Shown here: positions 12,701 through 24,600 of the stretch, piece by piece
Numbering within the stretch: position 1 is the stretch's first letter
Layout: the number at the start of each line of letters is the position of its first letter
Origin: Dermatophagoides farinae
Taxonomy: Eukaryota > Arthropoda > Arachnida > Sarcoptiformes > Pyroglyphidae
Reading direction: 5' to 3'
Assembly (NCBI RefSeq): GCF_024713945.1
Contig: NC_134678.1
Location: 1,488,001-1,552,000, forward strand
Length of the DNA: 64,000 bases
Translations under genes and position numbers: made by a program
The notes under the pieces: generated by a model
Seen by the model: only the letters and a program-made list of their open reading frames with translations
Databases searched by the model: none
Told to the model about the DNA's origin: nothing

Positions 12701-12789
12701 AAAAGTGTTGATGATCTTTAAAAGATTTTTAGAAACTATAAACTATTGTCATTTTCTAATTTAAAATAAAAATAAAAATAATCGACACA
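6703..12789. other. 6 kb non-coding stretch upstream of Tao
   Basis: No conserved protein segment was found on either strand. The content is T-runs, (CAT/ATG)n and (TG)n microsatellites; short open frames here translate to low-complexity Phe/Ile/His stretches. By eye, T-runs outnumber A-runs on the plus strand, as in the long Egfr intron, which would fit a transcribed 5' UTR intron of Tao. A strong donor-like site, ATGAAG followed by GTAAGA, sits at 8025/8026. An acceptor-like TTTTTAG ends at 12732, shortly before the Tao ATG. The Tao 5' UTR assignment is inference. Confidence 0.5.
10822..10847. repeat. (GT)n microsatellite
   Basis: Thirteen GT units in the non-coding stretch upstream of Tao, directly visible. 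Confidence 0.85.
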
Positions 12790-15700
12790 ATGCCAACACA
12801 TTTCAGGTATGTTTTTTTCTCTTTTTTCATTGATCATTGGCTATTATTTTTACTAAAACGTAAATATTGTGTTTGTAACATTTTAGAATCGGTCATCTAA
12901 AGGATCCAGAAATTGCACAATATTTTGATAAAGAGGATCCAGAAAAAATTTTTACCGATTTACGTGAAATTGGACATGGAAGTTTTGGTGCCGTCTATTA
13001 TGTATGTTTTGTTAGTTTTTTTTTTTTTGATTTTTTATTTATGATACAATTTATTTATACAAGGCTCGAAATGTCGTTACAAAAGAAGTGGTTGCCATTA
13101 AAAAAATGTCCTTCACGGGCAAACAATCAACAGAGGTACGTATTTTCATACACATCTTTTCGCATTATATGTTGATTTTATATTTTATTACTTATTATTT
13201 GTTAGAAATGGCAAGATATCCTAAAAGAAGTGAAATTCCTAAAAACCTTAAAAAATCGTAATACAATCGATTATAAAGGATGCTATCTAAAAGATCAGAC
13301 GGCATGGTTAGTGATGGAATATTGTCTTGGATCAGCATCCGACATTATTGAAGGTAAGTTGAGACGTATTTTTTTGTTTTTTGGATTTATTTATTTATTT
13401 ATTTTTTTTCATAAATACTAGTGCACAAAAAACCATTGAGAGAGGAAGAAATATCTGCTATTTGTCATGATTCACTAAAAGGCCTGGAATATTTACATTC
13501 ACAATGTCGTATACATCGTGATGTAAAAGCTGGCAACATTTTATTGACCGAAAATGGCACAGTCAAATTAGCCGATTTCGGTTCAGCATCGATAATATCG
13601 CCAGCCAATTCATTTGTTGGTACGCCATATTGGATGGCACCAGAAGTTATTCTAGCCATGGATGAAGGTCAATATGATGGTAAAGTAGATGTTTGGTCAT
13701 TGGGCATAACCTGTATAGAAATGGCCGAACGAAAACCACCTTATTTTAATATGAATGCTATGAGTGCCTTATATCATATTGCCCAAAATGATTCACCTAC
13801 AATAAGTCATGTCGGAAATACGGATTGGTCGGATTTATTTCGAAATTTTGTTAATTCCTGTCTAAAAAAGAATCCCAATGAACGGCCAACATCCAGTGCA
13901 ATGTTGAAGGTAATTTTTCAATAATTCTAACATAAATATCTGAATTGAAAATGTTTTTTTCTTGTTTGTTTGGTGATTATATAGCATTCATTTATAACGA
14001 GACCACGTTCACACACAGTAATCATGGATTTGATTAATCGAACAAAGACAGCTGTACGAGAATTAGATAATCTTAATTATCGTAAAATGAAAAAAATATT
14101 AATGGCAGATAATCGCGATTCTGATCTTCAAAGTCAAAGTTCTCAGATTGATTATGAAAGTGATATAAACGTAAGTGATTTTAGCAGATTATAACGTTTT
14201 GATTGATTACTTGATACTAAACAATGTTTTAAATTTTATTGTAGGAAGAAGTCATACAACATAATAGCCGCAATAATGGTAACAACAACAATAATAATAA
14301 TCGCAATAAAGCCGGCAATAGCAATATGAACCATTATCCTCATCATCACCAACAACAACATCAACAACATTCATATTACCAGAATCATCAACAATACCAT
14401 GGATCCAAGAATCAATCTGCGCAACAACAACAACATCAACAGCCAAATTATCAAAATCAACAACCATTATATGGAAATATTGTGAATAATTATAATAATA
14501 ATGGTAAAAGTAATAGTGTGGCAAGCTATAATAGCCGACAAAGTACCAGCCAGGTTAGCATCTGTAGTCAAAGTAGCAGTACCAGTAGCATACCTGCTGC
14601 CAATAATTGTGTCGCTGATATCGATGCTTATCGTAATCCAATGTCGATCCGACGTGAAAGTACAAGTTCGAGCACCGGTGCTGGTGGTATACCAAATCAA
14701 GCAAATCGAATCAGTCCTTCGGTATGTGATTAATCATTTTTTTTTTTTTTGATAATTTTATAAGATAATTTATTGATTGAAATTTTCTGACGTTTTTATA
14801 CAAACAGAATTCTTCTGCCAGTATAAATAGCACAGAATTGGGTGCCAATAATTTTGCCACATTGCGTACTACTTCGATTGTCACTAGGCAATTAAAGGAA
14901 CATGCTCGTGATAATCAACTACAAGAACAAATGTCCGGTTATAAACGGATGCGTCGCCAACATCAGAAAGCAATCATGCAGCTAGAAGATAAATGTCGAC
15001 AAGAATTCGAAGAACAACAACAACGATTAGACAAAGAATATGATGCACTATTACAGCAATTTAAAAAAGATTTGGAGAAACAAATCACCAAACAGCAGCA
15101 AGAACTAGATAAAAAGGTTAGAATAGCCTTTTTATGTGCAAAAATCTAATTATTTATTTATTGTTTTTTTCTATTTCAGTTAAAAGTAAATGCAACACAA
15201 CAACGTAAGATAAGCAAATCGATGACAAATACACAAAAAGACGAATTTAGTCGTGCACAAATACAACAAAAACGTGAATTTAAATGTATCAAAGATAGAC
15301 TGAAACGTGAATATCCACATGACGAATATAAAGTGCGATTAGAACAAGTGCAAAAAGAACAACATCTTAAATTACAAAAACTACAACAACAGAATGAAGA
15401 ATATTATAATTTGGAGATACGAAAATTTCGTCGCCGTAAACTAATACTTTATCATCAATTAGAAAGGGATATGTTACGCGATGAGCTTAACAAACGACAA
15501 GGTCAATTGGAACAAGCGCATGATATGTTGATGCAACATCATGATATATTCCAAGATCTTCAATATCAACAACAAAAAGCTATCCATCAATTACGTGAGG
15601 AACAGATTCGTAATCAGCATTCGATCGAATTGGCCAATCAACAAGAATATATTGATCGAAGATTAAAAGAATTACGTAAAAAACATGCCATGGAAGTGAA

Positions 15701-16556
15701 GCAACAGCCAAAAAGTCTTAAACAAAAAGAATTACAGATAAGGAAACAATTCCGTGAAACGTGTAAAACACAAACACTTCAGGTATTAGTTATATGGAAA
15801 TTTCTAATCTAATATTTAATCTCTTATTTAATTCTACGAAATGAATAGTACAAAGCCTGGAAAGAACAAATATTGAGTTCGACACCTAAAGATGAACAGA
15901 AAAATGTCATTAAAAAATTGAAAGAAGAACAAGTTCGAAAGCTACAAATTTTAGGTGAACAATATGAACAAAGTATATCAGATATGCTTCAAACACAATC
16001 GGTAAGTTTTTACAAAGAATGCAATGAATTTTCATCCATGTTATGTAATTTCTCATAGATACGATTGGATGAAGCACAAGAACAAGATCAAAATGAACTG
16101 AGAAATCAGCTTGATCAAGAGCTTGAATCATTGAGAGCTTTTCAAAGTAAAATTCGATCAAATGCTGAAGCACAACGTGCCAAAGAACGTAGTGAACTTG
16201 AAGAAAGAGTCAGAATCGATAAATTGAAATTGGAGAAAAAGGTAAATTTTAAATGAATTGTTTTATTTTTTTATTAAATCCATTTTAAAAACAATCAGAT
16301 GGAAGATGAACGTCAACAATTTCAGAATGAACGAAATGAACGTAAACGTTTGTTACTTGAACGTCAAGCACAGGAAATTGAAAAATTTGATTTGGAAAGC
16401 ACACAAATGGGCTTCAATGCATTGGCCATTGCCGATGCATCTACTGAACCATATCCACAATTATTGGATAATGATGATTCTGCCAGTGTTAGCGGCAGTT
16501 TATTATCGCTTGCTCATAGTAATAGCGCAACGTCTTTCACTCATACTGCCCTATAG
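12790..16556 (+). CDS. Tao: Serine/threonine-protein kinase TAO (STE20 family)
   Basis: STE20-type MAP3K. In the families known it activates Hippo and p38/JNK signalling and regulates microtubules. Twelve coding exons join in phase: 12790-12806, 12887-13001, 13064-13135, 13206-13353, 13422-13909, 13985-14170, 14245-14721, 14808-15116, 15180-15782, 15849-16001, 16059-16241 and 16299-16556. The product is 1002 aa, almost the length of human TAOK1. The kinase domain (about 27-280) has GHGSFGAV, the VAIKK lysine K57, HRDVKAGN with D151, DFG D169 and the GTPYWMAPE activation segment; these match TAOK1 positions. After the kinase comes a His/Gln/Asn-rich linker (about 343-500), then the long conserved coiled coil with [28 protein letters not shown] and RLDEAQE. 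The first coding exon is only 17 bases but matches the family start. Confidence 0.97.
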
Positions 16557-17469
16557 CCTCCAACTTTTTTTTTGGAAACCCATCATCATTATCATCATCA
16601 TTTTGCCAAATATAACAAAAATTCACGATTCTAAATTGAATATGGCCATTCATCTAATTATGGCCACTGTTTTATAATGCTCAAAGCACAAAAAAAAATT
16701 CCATTTCTTTTCAAACATTTGTCTTCATCATTATCACAATGGGTGAATTAATTAAATAGATTCAAATGGGTGGTGATTTTTTTTACATTTGTTGTATTAT
16801 TATTATTTATAAATTATGTGGAAAAAATTTTTACTTTACATACCAGCTGATGATAAAAACTCATCAAACCTCAGAAATTGGATGAATATGAATCAATTGT
16901 AATATAAAATATTTATATTCAATGTTTGTATAGAAAACACACACACACACACACACTTAAACGGAAAAGATGTTACACTTTATTTTGTTCTTGTTTTTTT
17001 TTTGATTGATTGATTGATTGATTTGTCTCTCTCTCACACGTTTTGTCATTATTGATTGATTGCTTGTTATAATAATTGGAAGAATTCATTTTTTTTTCAT
17101 TTCCACCCTTTTTTTGTTGTAAATATCTATCTATGTATCTGGAAAAAAATATTCAAATTCTAATGGATATCATTCATTGTGTTAAAAAATGTCAAAATGT
17201 TTTCTATTCTTCACACACACACACAGACACACATACATCAGAATCATTGTTTTCATGGTCAATTTTTTTTGTAACTGTGAACAAAAAAAAAACATTAAGC
17301 CATCAGTTGCATCAAAAAAAAGGAATTTTTTTCCCACATGTGAGATATATCATCATTAATATATATTAAAAGAAGAACAAATAAATGACTTTTATCAATT
17401 TATTTATCAATGATGATGATTTATTTACAATATACTTGACATATATAGAATTTATTATCAAATATCAAA
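16557..17469. other. Convergent 3' UTRs of Tao and INTS7
   Basis: Non-coding, with (CA)n, T-runs and GATT repeats. A plus-strand AATAAA lies at 17380-17385. Minus-strand AATAAA signals lie at 17399-17404 and 17420-17425, so the two transcripts probably end within tens of bases of each other or overlap. Confidence 0.55.
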
Positions 17470-20400
17470 TTAAATTGCTTTATAATCTTCAACCACTTTG
17501 GCTGTGATTGTTTGAATTGGGCCACTTTTCCATTGTGCTTCATTTTCATCAATGATGGATGTTTCAACCGATATATTATAAAGATTAATATTCGGAAATG
17601 ATAATAAAAATTGTGTGTGAAAATAATCATTCACTGGTACAACAATCGAATGCATAGTGATGGTTGATTGCATTGGTGACATGTGTGCCATTTCGTTTGT
17701 ATTGTTGATTGCCACAGCATTTAATGTAAGAAGAATTTTGTTTACTTTACGGAATATTTTCATTTGTTTCTGTCCAACATTAGATGGTTTGTCCGTTTTT
17801 TGTATCATTCTCATCATTGATTGCATTGTAAGCTTATGATCTGACATTGACATTGGTGTCATTTTCGATGATGATGATGATAATTTCAACTTTGAATGAT
17901 TACTAATAACAACACCTTCGACGTACAGTACAAATTGAACACTTTGACCAATGTTGATTGGATCTTGTAGATTACGTGGCTGTTGTGATGATAATTCCAA
18001 TTTGATACTGGTCGATTGAATTGCTTGGAAAAAGAAACGTGGAAATGACAATGGAACCAACAACATACGAGCACTAATTCGTAGTAACATTTCAATTTGT
18101 CTTGCAAATAATGATAAAAATTGCCGACCATTTGTTCGTTGACTTTGGTCAACATTTGTCAAACTCATCAATTCATTTTTCTGCACAAGATTGGAGATAA
18201 ATGTACAAACATTTTCCATTTCTTTCTGTTCAATTATACTATTCATCGTAAAATCATCCGAATGATGATTTGTTCTAATTTGATTCATAGGAATGACTGT
18301 ATTCGTACGTGTTGATCGGATAAAAAGTGAATCGATACGATGACTTTTTTGAAATAAATTTTCAATCACTTCAGCTAATAATGTACAACTATGTTGACAT
18401 AATTGAATATATGAAAGTGTATTAGGATCAGCATCAAAAGATGATTGATATAATGCACTATAATTATCCGATATACGACGAAATTCTTGTGAACATTTCT
18501 GTAACGATGTTACGATTCGTCCATTACGTAGAAGATCATCAGACCAACAATTGGTAGATTGTTGTGCTGTTTGATTACCATTGGCTATAAGTGATATTGG
18601 ACATGGTGATGATTGAATCATCTGACAACATTGACGAAAATGTTTATGTGCTTGAAGATATTTTAAACGAAGTCTAACATATTCACATTGAAATTGCATC
18701 GGTTTGACATTACTGACGGAAGCTTTCAAATTTGTTAAACCTTGTGTATAGTTGGCTATACATTTCAATAATCCATGTTCAAGTTGTTCACAATTATAAT
18801 TGACAGATAAAAATTCATCACTTTTCAATTTAATAAGATCTTCATTTATTAATGATGCTTCGGCTTCAGTAATCTGCAATAAACTATTGATCCAGAAATA
18901 ACATTGTTCAATTGATTCGGTGGATGGTTTGATTTTGTTCAATAATTGTGTTGCAAAATTATGATGGCCATAACGCATTGCTGCACGAACAATTTTGTAA
19001 CATACCCAGGCATTGTATTTGGATAAACTGTCCAACAGAATGGTAGATTCTTTTTCCATTATCACACTACCATTTTTCAATTGAAAAAAAATGATCAACA
19101 ATTTGATGGCAAGTCTATCATTTTTGGGAAATGATTTCTTTTTAGATTTTTGGCTCGATCTGATCATATCGATTATGTCATCCGACGTAAGGCTTCTATT
19201 CTTTTGAATCACCAAAGACAACGAACATATGGTCTCACAAATCATCTCATACCATGAACTATTAGGTTTGGATTTTAAAAATATAAATCTCAATGCTTCG
19301 GTTATTTGTATCACTTGGCTAGGTTCAGATTCTCGTTGGTGACATAATGTAACACAACTTTTGAATATTTCTTTCAAAGCTTCTTTGCTTATTTTATCAT
19401 CAATTTCGGTGTTAAATTTTCCTAGAAAATATGATTCATATGCAGCACACGTCTCCTGAAGAACATCAACATTATCAATGGATTTCGAATCGATATGTAA
19501 ACAGATATTGGTCAATATGGTGAAACATTTGGATATTAAAAATATTTGAAGATTTTCGGCAAACATAGCATGCAAAGTTGATTGATAAATGATTTGTGTG
19601 CCAAAATTGACAATTTTAGTAATATGTTCCATTGAAACAAGAGAATTGTCAATGAAAACCGATGGTGAACCAACCAGTTCGCTTAACACGGCCAATGATC
19701 GGCATAATAAACGTAATTCTTTCATCTCCATATTATTCAATGCAGAGAAGAAATTATTCTGGTCAAAATTAGCAAAAATTAGATCAATAAATTTGGCTAT
19801 GCTTGCCGGTTTCCAGATATGTGCACTATCTTTAGCTAAATTCTTTAAATCATTCAATACGGATAATTTGACACTAATTCTAGGATCATTCATATAATAA
19901 TCCAGCAATAATTCCACTTGATCAGGTATATGAGTAATCGATGATGAAGCAATCGATGTTAATGTATGAAGATTTTGACAAAGAAAATTTTTCTCTGGAT
20001 ATTTTTCAAGAAATGAAATCAATTTGTTACGTGCATCTTCGACTATTGCGAAATTGTGATGAAGATTATTTATCACTTCAAGTAAACAAATCTTAATGTC
20101 CATTGATGTGGTCAAACCTTCGATCATGTAGATGACTTTTGGATAGATATTCTGTGCAAATTCTTTCGATTGTATAGCAAACTGTACGCTAGCTTCGATA
20201 GCGGCATGAACTTCTTGTTCATCGTTCGATTCCAGGCTGTTACGAATAAAATTGTGGATATTTTTATTGTTCGATACTATACGAGCAATATGACCCAATG
20301 TTTGCAATGTAATCGAACGAGCCAATGGATCATTTGAATAGCTTACGGCGAACAGATGACGAACAAATTCATCAATATTCAATATCTTGTCAAGATGTTT

Positions 20401-20652
20401 TTCACTTTCTTTGAAAACTTGTAATATTAATATTCGTAAAAAATTACTGCCCTCATGATAAACTTCAGATAATTTTAACGATGCAGCGTTGATCAGAATG
20501 GGAAATGGATAACGTTCAAACAATGATGGTACTTTGACGATTCCTTCACATTGATCACCAATAGATGATGAATGAAGACTACGATCCAAATCGGTCAACA
20601 CAGAATGTGTATCCAAGCTAAAATCTGATTGATTTCCGAAAATTGATGACAT
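17470..20652 (-). CDS. IntS7: Integrator complex subunit 7
   Basis: Structural HEAT/ARM-repeat subunit of the Integrator complex, which cleaves snRNA and promoter-proximal Pol II transcripts in the nucleus. It is one uninterrupted frame with no intron, about 1060 aa from the chosen start (human about 962). The N-terminus carries the family signature (GDQCE.IV..PSLFERYPFPILINAA, then SEKHLDKILNIDEFV and SNDPLARSITL). The body is predicted alpha-helical repeats. The C-terminus has the conserved beta-rich part with FFQAIQSTSIKLE, VEGVV and NDYFHTQFLLSF, interrupted by a Ser/Met-rich insertion (encoded around 17800-17880). I chose the Met at 20652 because it directly precedes the conserved start; the frame also allows an ATG at 20691. 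It is convergent with Tao and lies head to head with Egfr. Confidence 0.93.
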   Translation of the reverse strand: MSSIFGNQSDFSLDTHSVLTDLDRSLHSSSIGDQCEGIVKVPSLFERYPFPILINAASLKLSEVYHEGSNFLRILILQVFKESEKHLDKILNIDEFVRHLFAVSYSNDPLARSITLQTLGHIARIVSNNKNIHNFIRNSLESNDEQEVHAAIEASVQFAIQSKEFAQNIYPKVIYMIEGLTTSMDIKICLLEVINNLHHNFAIVEDARNKLISFLEKYPEKNFLCQNLHTLTSIASSSITHIPDQVELLLDYYMNDPRISVKLSVLNDLKNLAKDSAHIWKPASIAKFIDLIFANFDQNNFFSALNNMEMKELRLLCRSLAVLSELVGSPSVFIDNSLVSMEHITKIVNFGTQIIYQSTLHAMFAENLQIFLISKCFTILTNICLHIDSKSIDNVDVLQETCAAYESYFLGKFNTEIDDKISKEALKEIFKSCVTLCHQRESEPSQVIQITEALRFIFLKSKPNSSWYEMICETICSLSLVIQKNRSLTSDDIIDMIRSSQKSKKKSFPKNDRLAIKLLIIFFQLKNGSVIMEKESTILLDSLSKYNAWVCYKIVRAAMRYGHHNFATQLLNKIKPSTESIEQCYFWINSLLQITEAEASLINEDLIKLKSDEFLSVNYNCEQLEHGLLKCIANYTQGLTNLKASVSNVKPMQFQCEYVRLRLKYLQAHKHFRQCCQMIQSSPCPISLIANGNQTAQQSTNCWSDDLLRNGRIVTSLQKCSQEFRRISDNYSALYQSSFDADPNTLSYIQLCQHSCTLLAEVIENLFQKSHRIDSLFIRSTRTNTVIPMNQIRTNHHSDDFTMNSIIEQKEMENVCTFISNLVQKNELMSLTNVDQSQRTNGRQFLSLFARQIEMLLRISARMLLVPLSFPRFFFQAIQSTSIKLELSSQQPRNLQDPINIGQSVQFVLYVEGVVISNHSKLKLSSSSSKMTPMSMSDHKLTMQSMMRMIQKTDKPSNVGQKQMKIFRKVNKILLTLNAVAINNTNEMAHMSPMQSTITMHSIVVPVNDYFHTQFLLSFPNINLYNISVETSIIDENEAQWKSGPIQTITAKVVEDYKAI

Positions 20653-20691
20653 ATTATAATCGATGTATTTGATGGATGAATAAAACGTCAA

Positions 20692-21511
20692 ATCAGAATA
20701 TTTTTATGATGATGATGATGATGATGAATAAAAGAATCGTAAAAAATCACATGTTTATCCCAAACGGCTATATCGACCTAGATGTGCATTAGGTTATCAA
20801 ATAGTTTTAAAAAATATATATTTAACTCAATTTCGGTGTGAACTTACAATTTTTATAATTCTTTAAAAATTTTCAATTATCCGATTAGTTCAAATCAAAC
20901 AAAAAAAAATGATCAAAATTCTTTAATTCTATTATGATGATGAATATTGAAGATTGTTAATTTTATATCACTGCCGAAATAGAAATCACAAGCACAAGCA
21001 AACAGAAACAGAAACAGACACACACACACAATGGCCAGCAACAAGTATATTGGGCATTGTAGTAAGCACCGCCTTACCAATTTTTTTTTTCTCTGCCATC
21101 AGTCGTCGTCGTTAGATTGTTGAAAAAAAAGAGGATCATAGTTTGCTTGAATGCAAACTTGAAATTTCCGCCAGTCGTTGTTTGAACATTGAACTATTCA
21201 CATCAAATCGGTCATTACGTTTGTTTTTTTTTACTGATCTGATTCGGACATTCAATATCGCCTTATCTATCTCTTTTATTATTATTATCATCGAATGCAT
21301 TTTCCATCTATCACTAAAAAAAAAAAAAAAAATTTCTGTCCACTGTGTTTTGTTGATTGATTTTCGACTTGGGTCCGACTGGTGTGTGTGTGATTTCTTT
21401 TTTTTTATTCTTGGAATGACTGTTTGTCAAACAAAAACGAATAATGTGAAAAAACAAATCAAAATAACCGATTTGTTTGTGTTTAGTTTTTTGTGTGTAA
21501 ATAATAAATAA
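20692..21511. other. Intergenic region between INTS7 and Egfr exon 1A
   Basis: AT-rich with (GATGAT)n and a CACA tract near 21020. A TCAGTC initiator-like motif at 21099-21104 is followed by a less repetitive stretch leading to the Egfr exon 1A ATG at 21512. This is a plausible start region for the upstream Egfr promoter, unproven. Confidence 0.45.
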
Positions 21512-21698
21512 ATGATGACGATTAATCCGATGAACGATTTCAACATGAAACGGCGAATGGAAACGATGGAGTTCCATCATCATCATCATCATCATCGGCC
21601 AACGACGATAATTTCAACATTTATAATTACAATATTTTTATTGATTATTTTATCCACCATAGCAATCACATCGATCGAAGCGGTCATTGAAGAACGAG
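21512..21698 (+). CDS. Egfr: Egfr alternative first coding exon 1A
   Basis: Encodes 62 residues plus one base. A Met-rich start is followed by seven histidines from a CAT repeat, a hydrophobic core of about 26 residues ([20 protein letters not shown]) and a likely signal-peptidase site near TSIEA. It ends GAA CGA G, then a GTATGT donor. The leftover G joins TT of the first shared exon (43120) to give Val, so the junction reads [11 protein letters not shown]. As I recall the fly receptor, its first form also has Val immediately before CIGT. The signal peptide, donor and phase support it; transcription from here is unproven. Confidence 0.82.
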
Positions 21699-24600
21699 GT
21701 ATGTTGACAAAATTTTTTTTTTCATTATTTTTTGTGTGTATATATCATTCAGACAACAACAACAAAAAAAAAATCGAAAAATTCGAATGTGTGAAATGTA
21801 GACTGGATTCGTCGTTTGATAATGATCTTGTTGTTGTTGTTGTTCATGTTTAGTTTACTTATTGATAGTTGTGAATGAAAATTGTCAGTGATAATTTAAA
21901 GAAGATACGAAATATCGTTAAAAAAATACGCTTTTTTTTGAGTTCTTTGGCCCTGGTAGCAAAATTAACTACGATTACTACAACTACTACTACTATTGGC
22001 TTGACCATATCGACTTGTTCGTCATTTTCTACGGTCATTCATATTGCAAACCAGTTAATTACCATCATTTTGTGATTCTTTATTATTATTATTATTTTTT
22101 TTCTAATAAATTCAATTGACTATTTCGTGTTTGAATGGAGTTTGTCAGAATGATTTTTTTTTTACTATTTAGAAACGAAAAAAAAATCCATTTAGCCATC
22201 ACGATCGGTCTGTGTGTGTGTTGTTTGTGTGCATGCATGGTATCAAGGTGTCAATGTTTGCAGTATGGAGTTTGGATGCATTAATACCAGGAAAGCAAAG
22301 CAAAAAAAAAATCACATCCCAATCTTTCACACCATTCATCAGAAAAAAAAACTGAATAACCTTTAGAGATTTTTTTTTCTCTTATAATGATGATCTAAAT
22401 CAATAGGTTATCGGCAGAGTAGTTAGTTGTTGTATGTTGAAATCCTTTTTTTTTGTTATTTAACCCAAAATGTGAATGATCTGAATATAAAAAGGTGACA
22501 CTAGTTGCCGTTTTTTGCATCCTTTTCATTTTTATGTGTATGTGTGTGTGAGAGTTTATGTGAATCAAATCGGTCATCACTATGACATTTGATGTTGTTT
22601 TTTTTTCTTTATGGGATTGGTGGTTGTTCAGTGGCATTACCTAACGAACACACACACAAAAATGTGTGTATGATTATTTTACCTATCGTTAGTTTTGATT
22701 ATTATTGTTCGATCACGTCTTTTCTCAATTTCTCCTTGTGTGTACCTGGTGTCACACACACACACACAGGTCAAATTGTACACAGGGTCTATACCATCAT
22801 CATCATCATTATTATTATTATTATTACTATCAATCCAGGTAAATAGTATTCGATCGGTGTACGTTCCATTTCCCTTCAAATTTTTCTTTGTGTTTGTGTA
22901 TATGTTTTAGCTATTTCAATATTCAATCAATTGAATGATAGATTATCATTAAAGATTGGATTGAATTCATTTCAATTCAATGAATGAATGAATGTGAATC
23001 GTGAATTGTAGGTTTTTTTTCAATGAATGAATAGCTACGGGAAAAAAATGGCCCCAGTTGTGTAGTAGTGGTGGTGGTGATGGTGGATGAATAAAGTGGA
23101 GCTACCTATAGCTTGGTATATAGTAAAAAAAAAGAAGAAACTTGGTTCGACAAGATGGTTTTTCTTTTTTTTTTAATGTTTGTTTCCTCGGAGTAAAAAA
23201 AAAGAAAGACGAAAAAAAAAATTTTCGTGAACAGAAAAAAATTTTTTTTTTTTCGTACGACCATACAAAATCTTGATGATTTGTGCATGTGTGTGACGAA
23301 CAACTACGACGACGACGACCAAGACCAAGAGACCACGATGATGATGATGATCATCATCTTTTTAAGCTTTATAATGATTGAAATGAATGAATGAATGAAG
23401 AAGAAGAAGAAGAAGAAAAATAAAGGCAGGTCAAGTAAATATATATGTATATGGCCATCCAGCCATGGCCAACAAATGGCAAAGGGCTTCTCACTATTGC
23501 CAACCACAGAAAAATTTTATATTTTTTTCCATCATCATCATCATCATTTACACACAACACATGTGTTTAGGTTATTCATATAAATAAATAAAAAAAGATG
23601 TGAATGTTTTACAAAACCTTAATTATTCGTTCTGTGTGTGTGTGTGTGTGTATTTGTAATCAATCGATCCAGAATCGTTTCATCATCATCACCATAATGG
23701 AAAAAAAATGATACGTGATCATAGAGAAAATAAAAGCAAACGATTTATATTAATCCTTGATACATTATTTTCGAATGTTTTTTTTTATTGATTGGGATTG
23801 TATTATATTATATGATTACGGTGATGATGATGATGATGATGATGTGCGTAGGTGTTATTATCGTCAAAGATTTTTTCTTTTCTTTTTTTGGGGATTTGTC
23901 ATTTTCTATATATTCGATTGAAGCTTTTTCTGTTTTTGTTGTTGTTGTTGTTGTTGTTGGATAGATTTGTGTGTTTGTTAAACTAGCAAATCCAATATAT
24001 CCATATGTGTGTGTTAGTGACAAGCATAATTTTCAATGAATAAAAAAAATAAGAAACTAGGCGATAATTGTTTTTTTTTGCTTTTCTTAGCGAATTTGTC
24101 CTTGGCAAAATATTGAATCTCTCTCTCTCTCTCTCTCTCTCTTACTCTCTCGTTCGTTTTCTCTTGTTTCATTCATCAAAAACTAGCCCGTCAATGTAGA
24201 TGATAGTCCACGCAAAATTTTTTTTTTTATTTTTATTTTGAATAAAAAATCAGTCCTTATTTGTTTCACAGTGATGATGATGATCATTTTCTTCATTCTG
24301 TTTTTTTTTCTTCTTCTTTCGCCATCTTGAATGAAAACGAATAGCAAAAAATTTTCACTGAATGAATGCATCACATATCATCCGTATTTTTTTCGTCATC
24401 GTCTTCACTGACAAACGAGCGGAAATGACTTTTTTTTCTTGACGTCATCATCGTTGTAGTAGTTGTTTTTTTCTTCTTCTTATTATTATATTCACACGAC
24501 ATACGATATTTTGTCTTTTTTTTGGTTCATTCATTCAGCAAAAAAAAAAAAAAAAACAAAAAACAATTAGGCTAAATGTTATTATACAATGATAACGATG

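Noticed and set aside
6703-12789. tRNA, microRNA or transposon in the upstream non-coding stretch
   Set aside because: I looked for T-arm-like GGTTCRA motifs, familiar miRNA cores and terminal repeats and saw none; by-eye search cannot exclude them.
14252-14524. Tyr/Val/Asp-rich frame antisense to the Tao linker
   Set aside because: A shadow of the His/Gln/Asn-rich Tao exon on the opposite strand.
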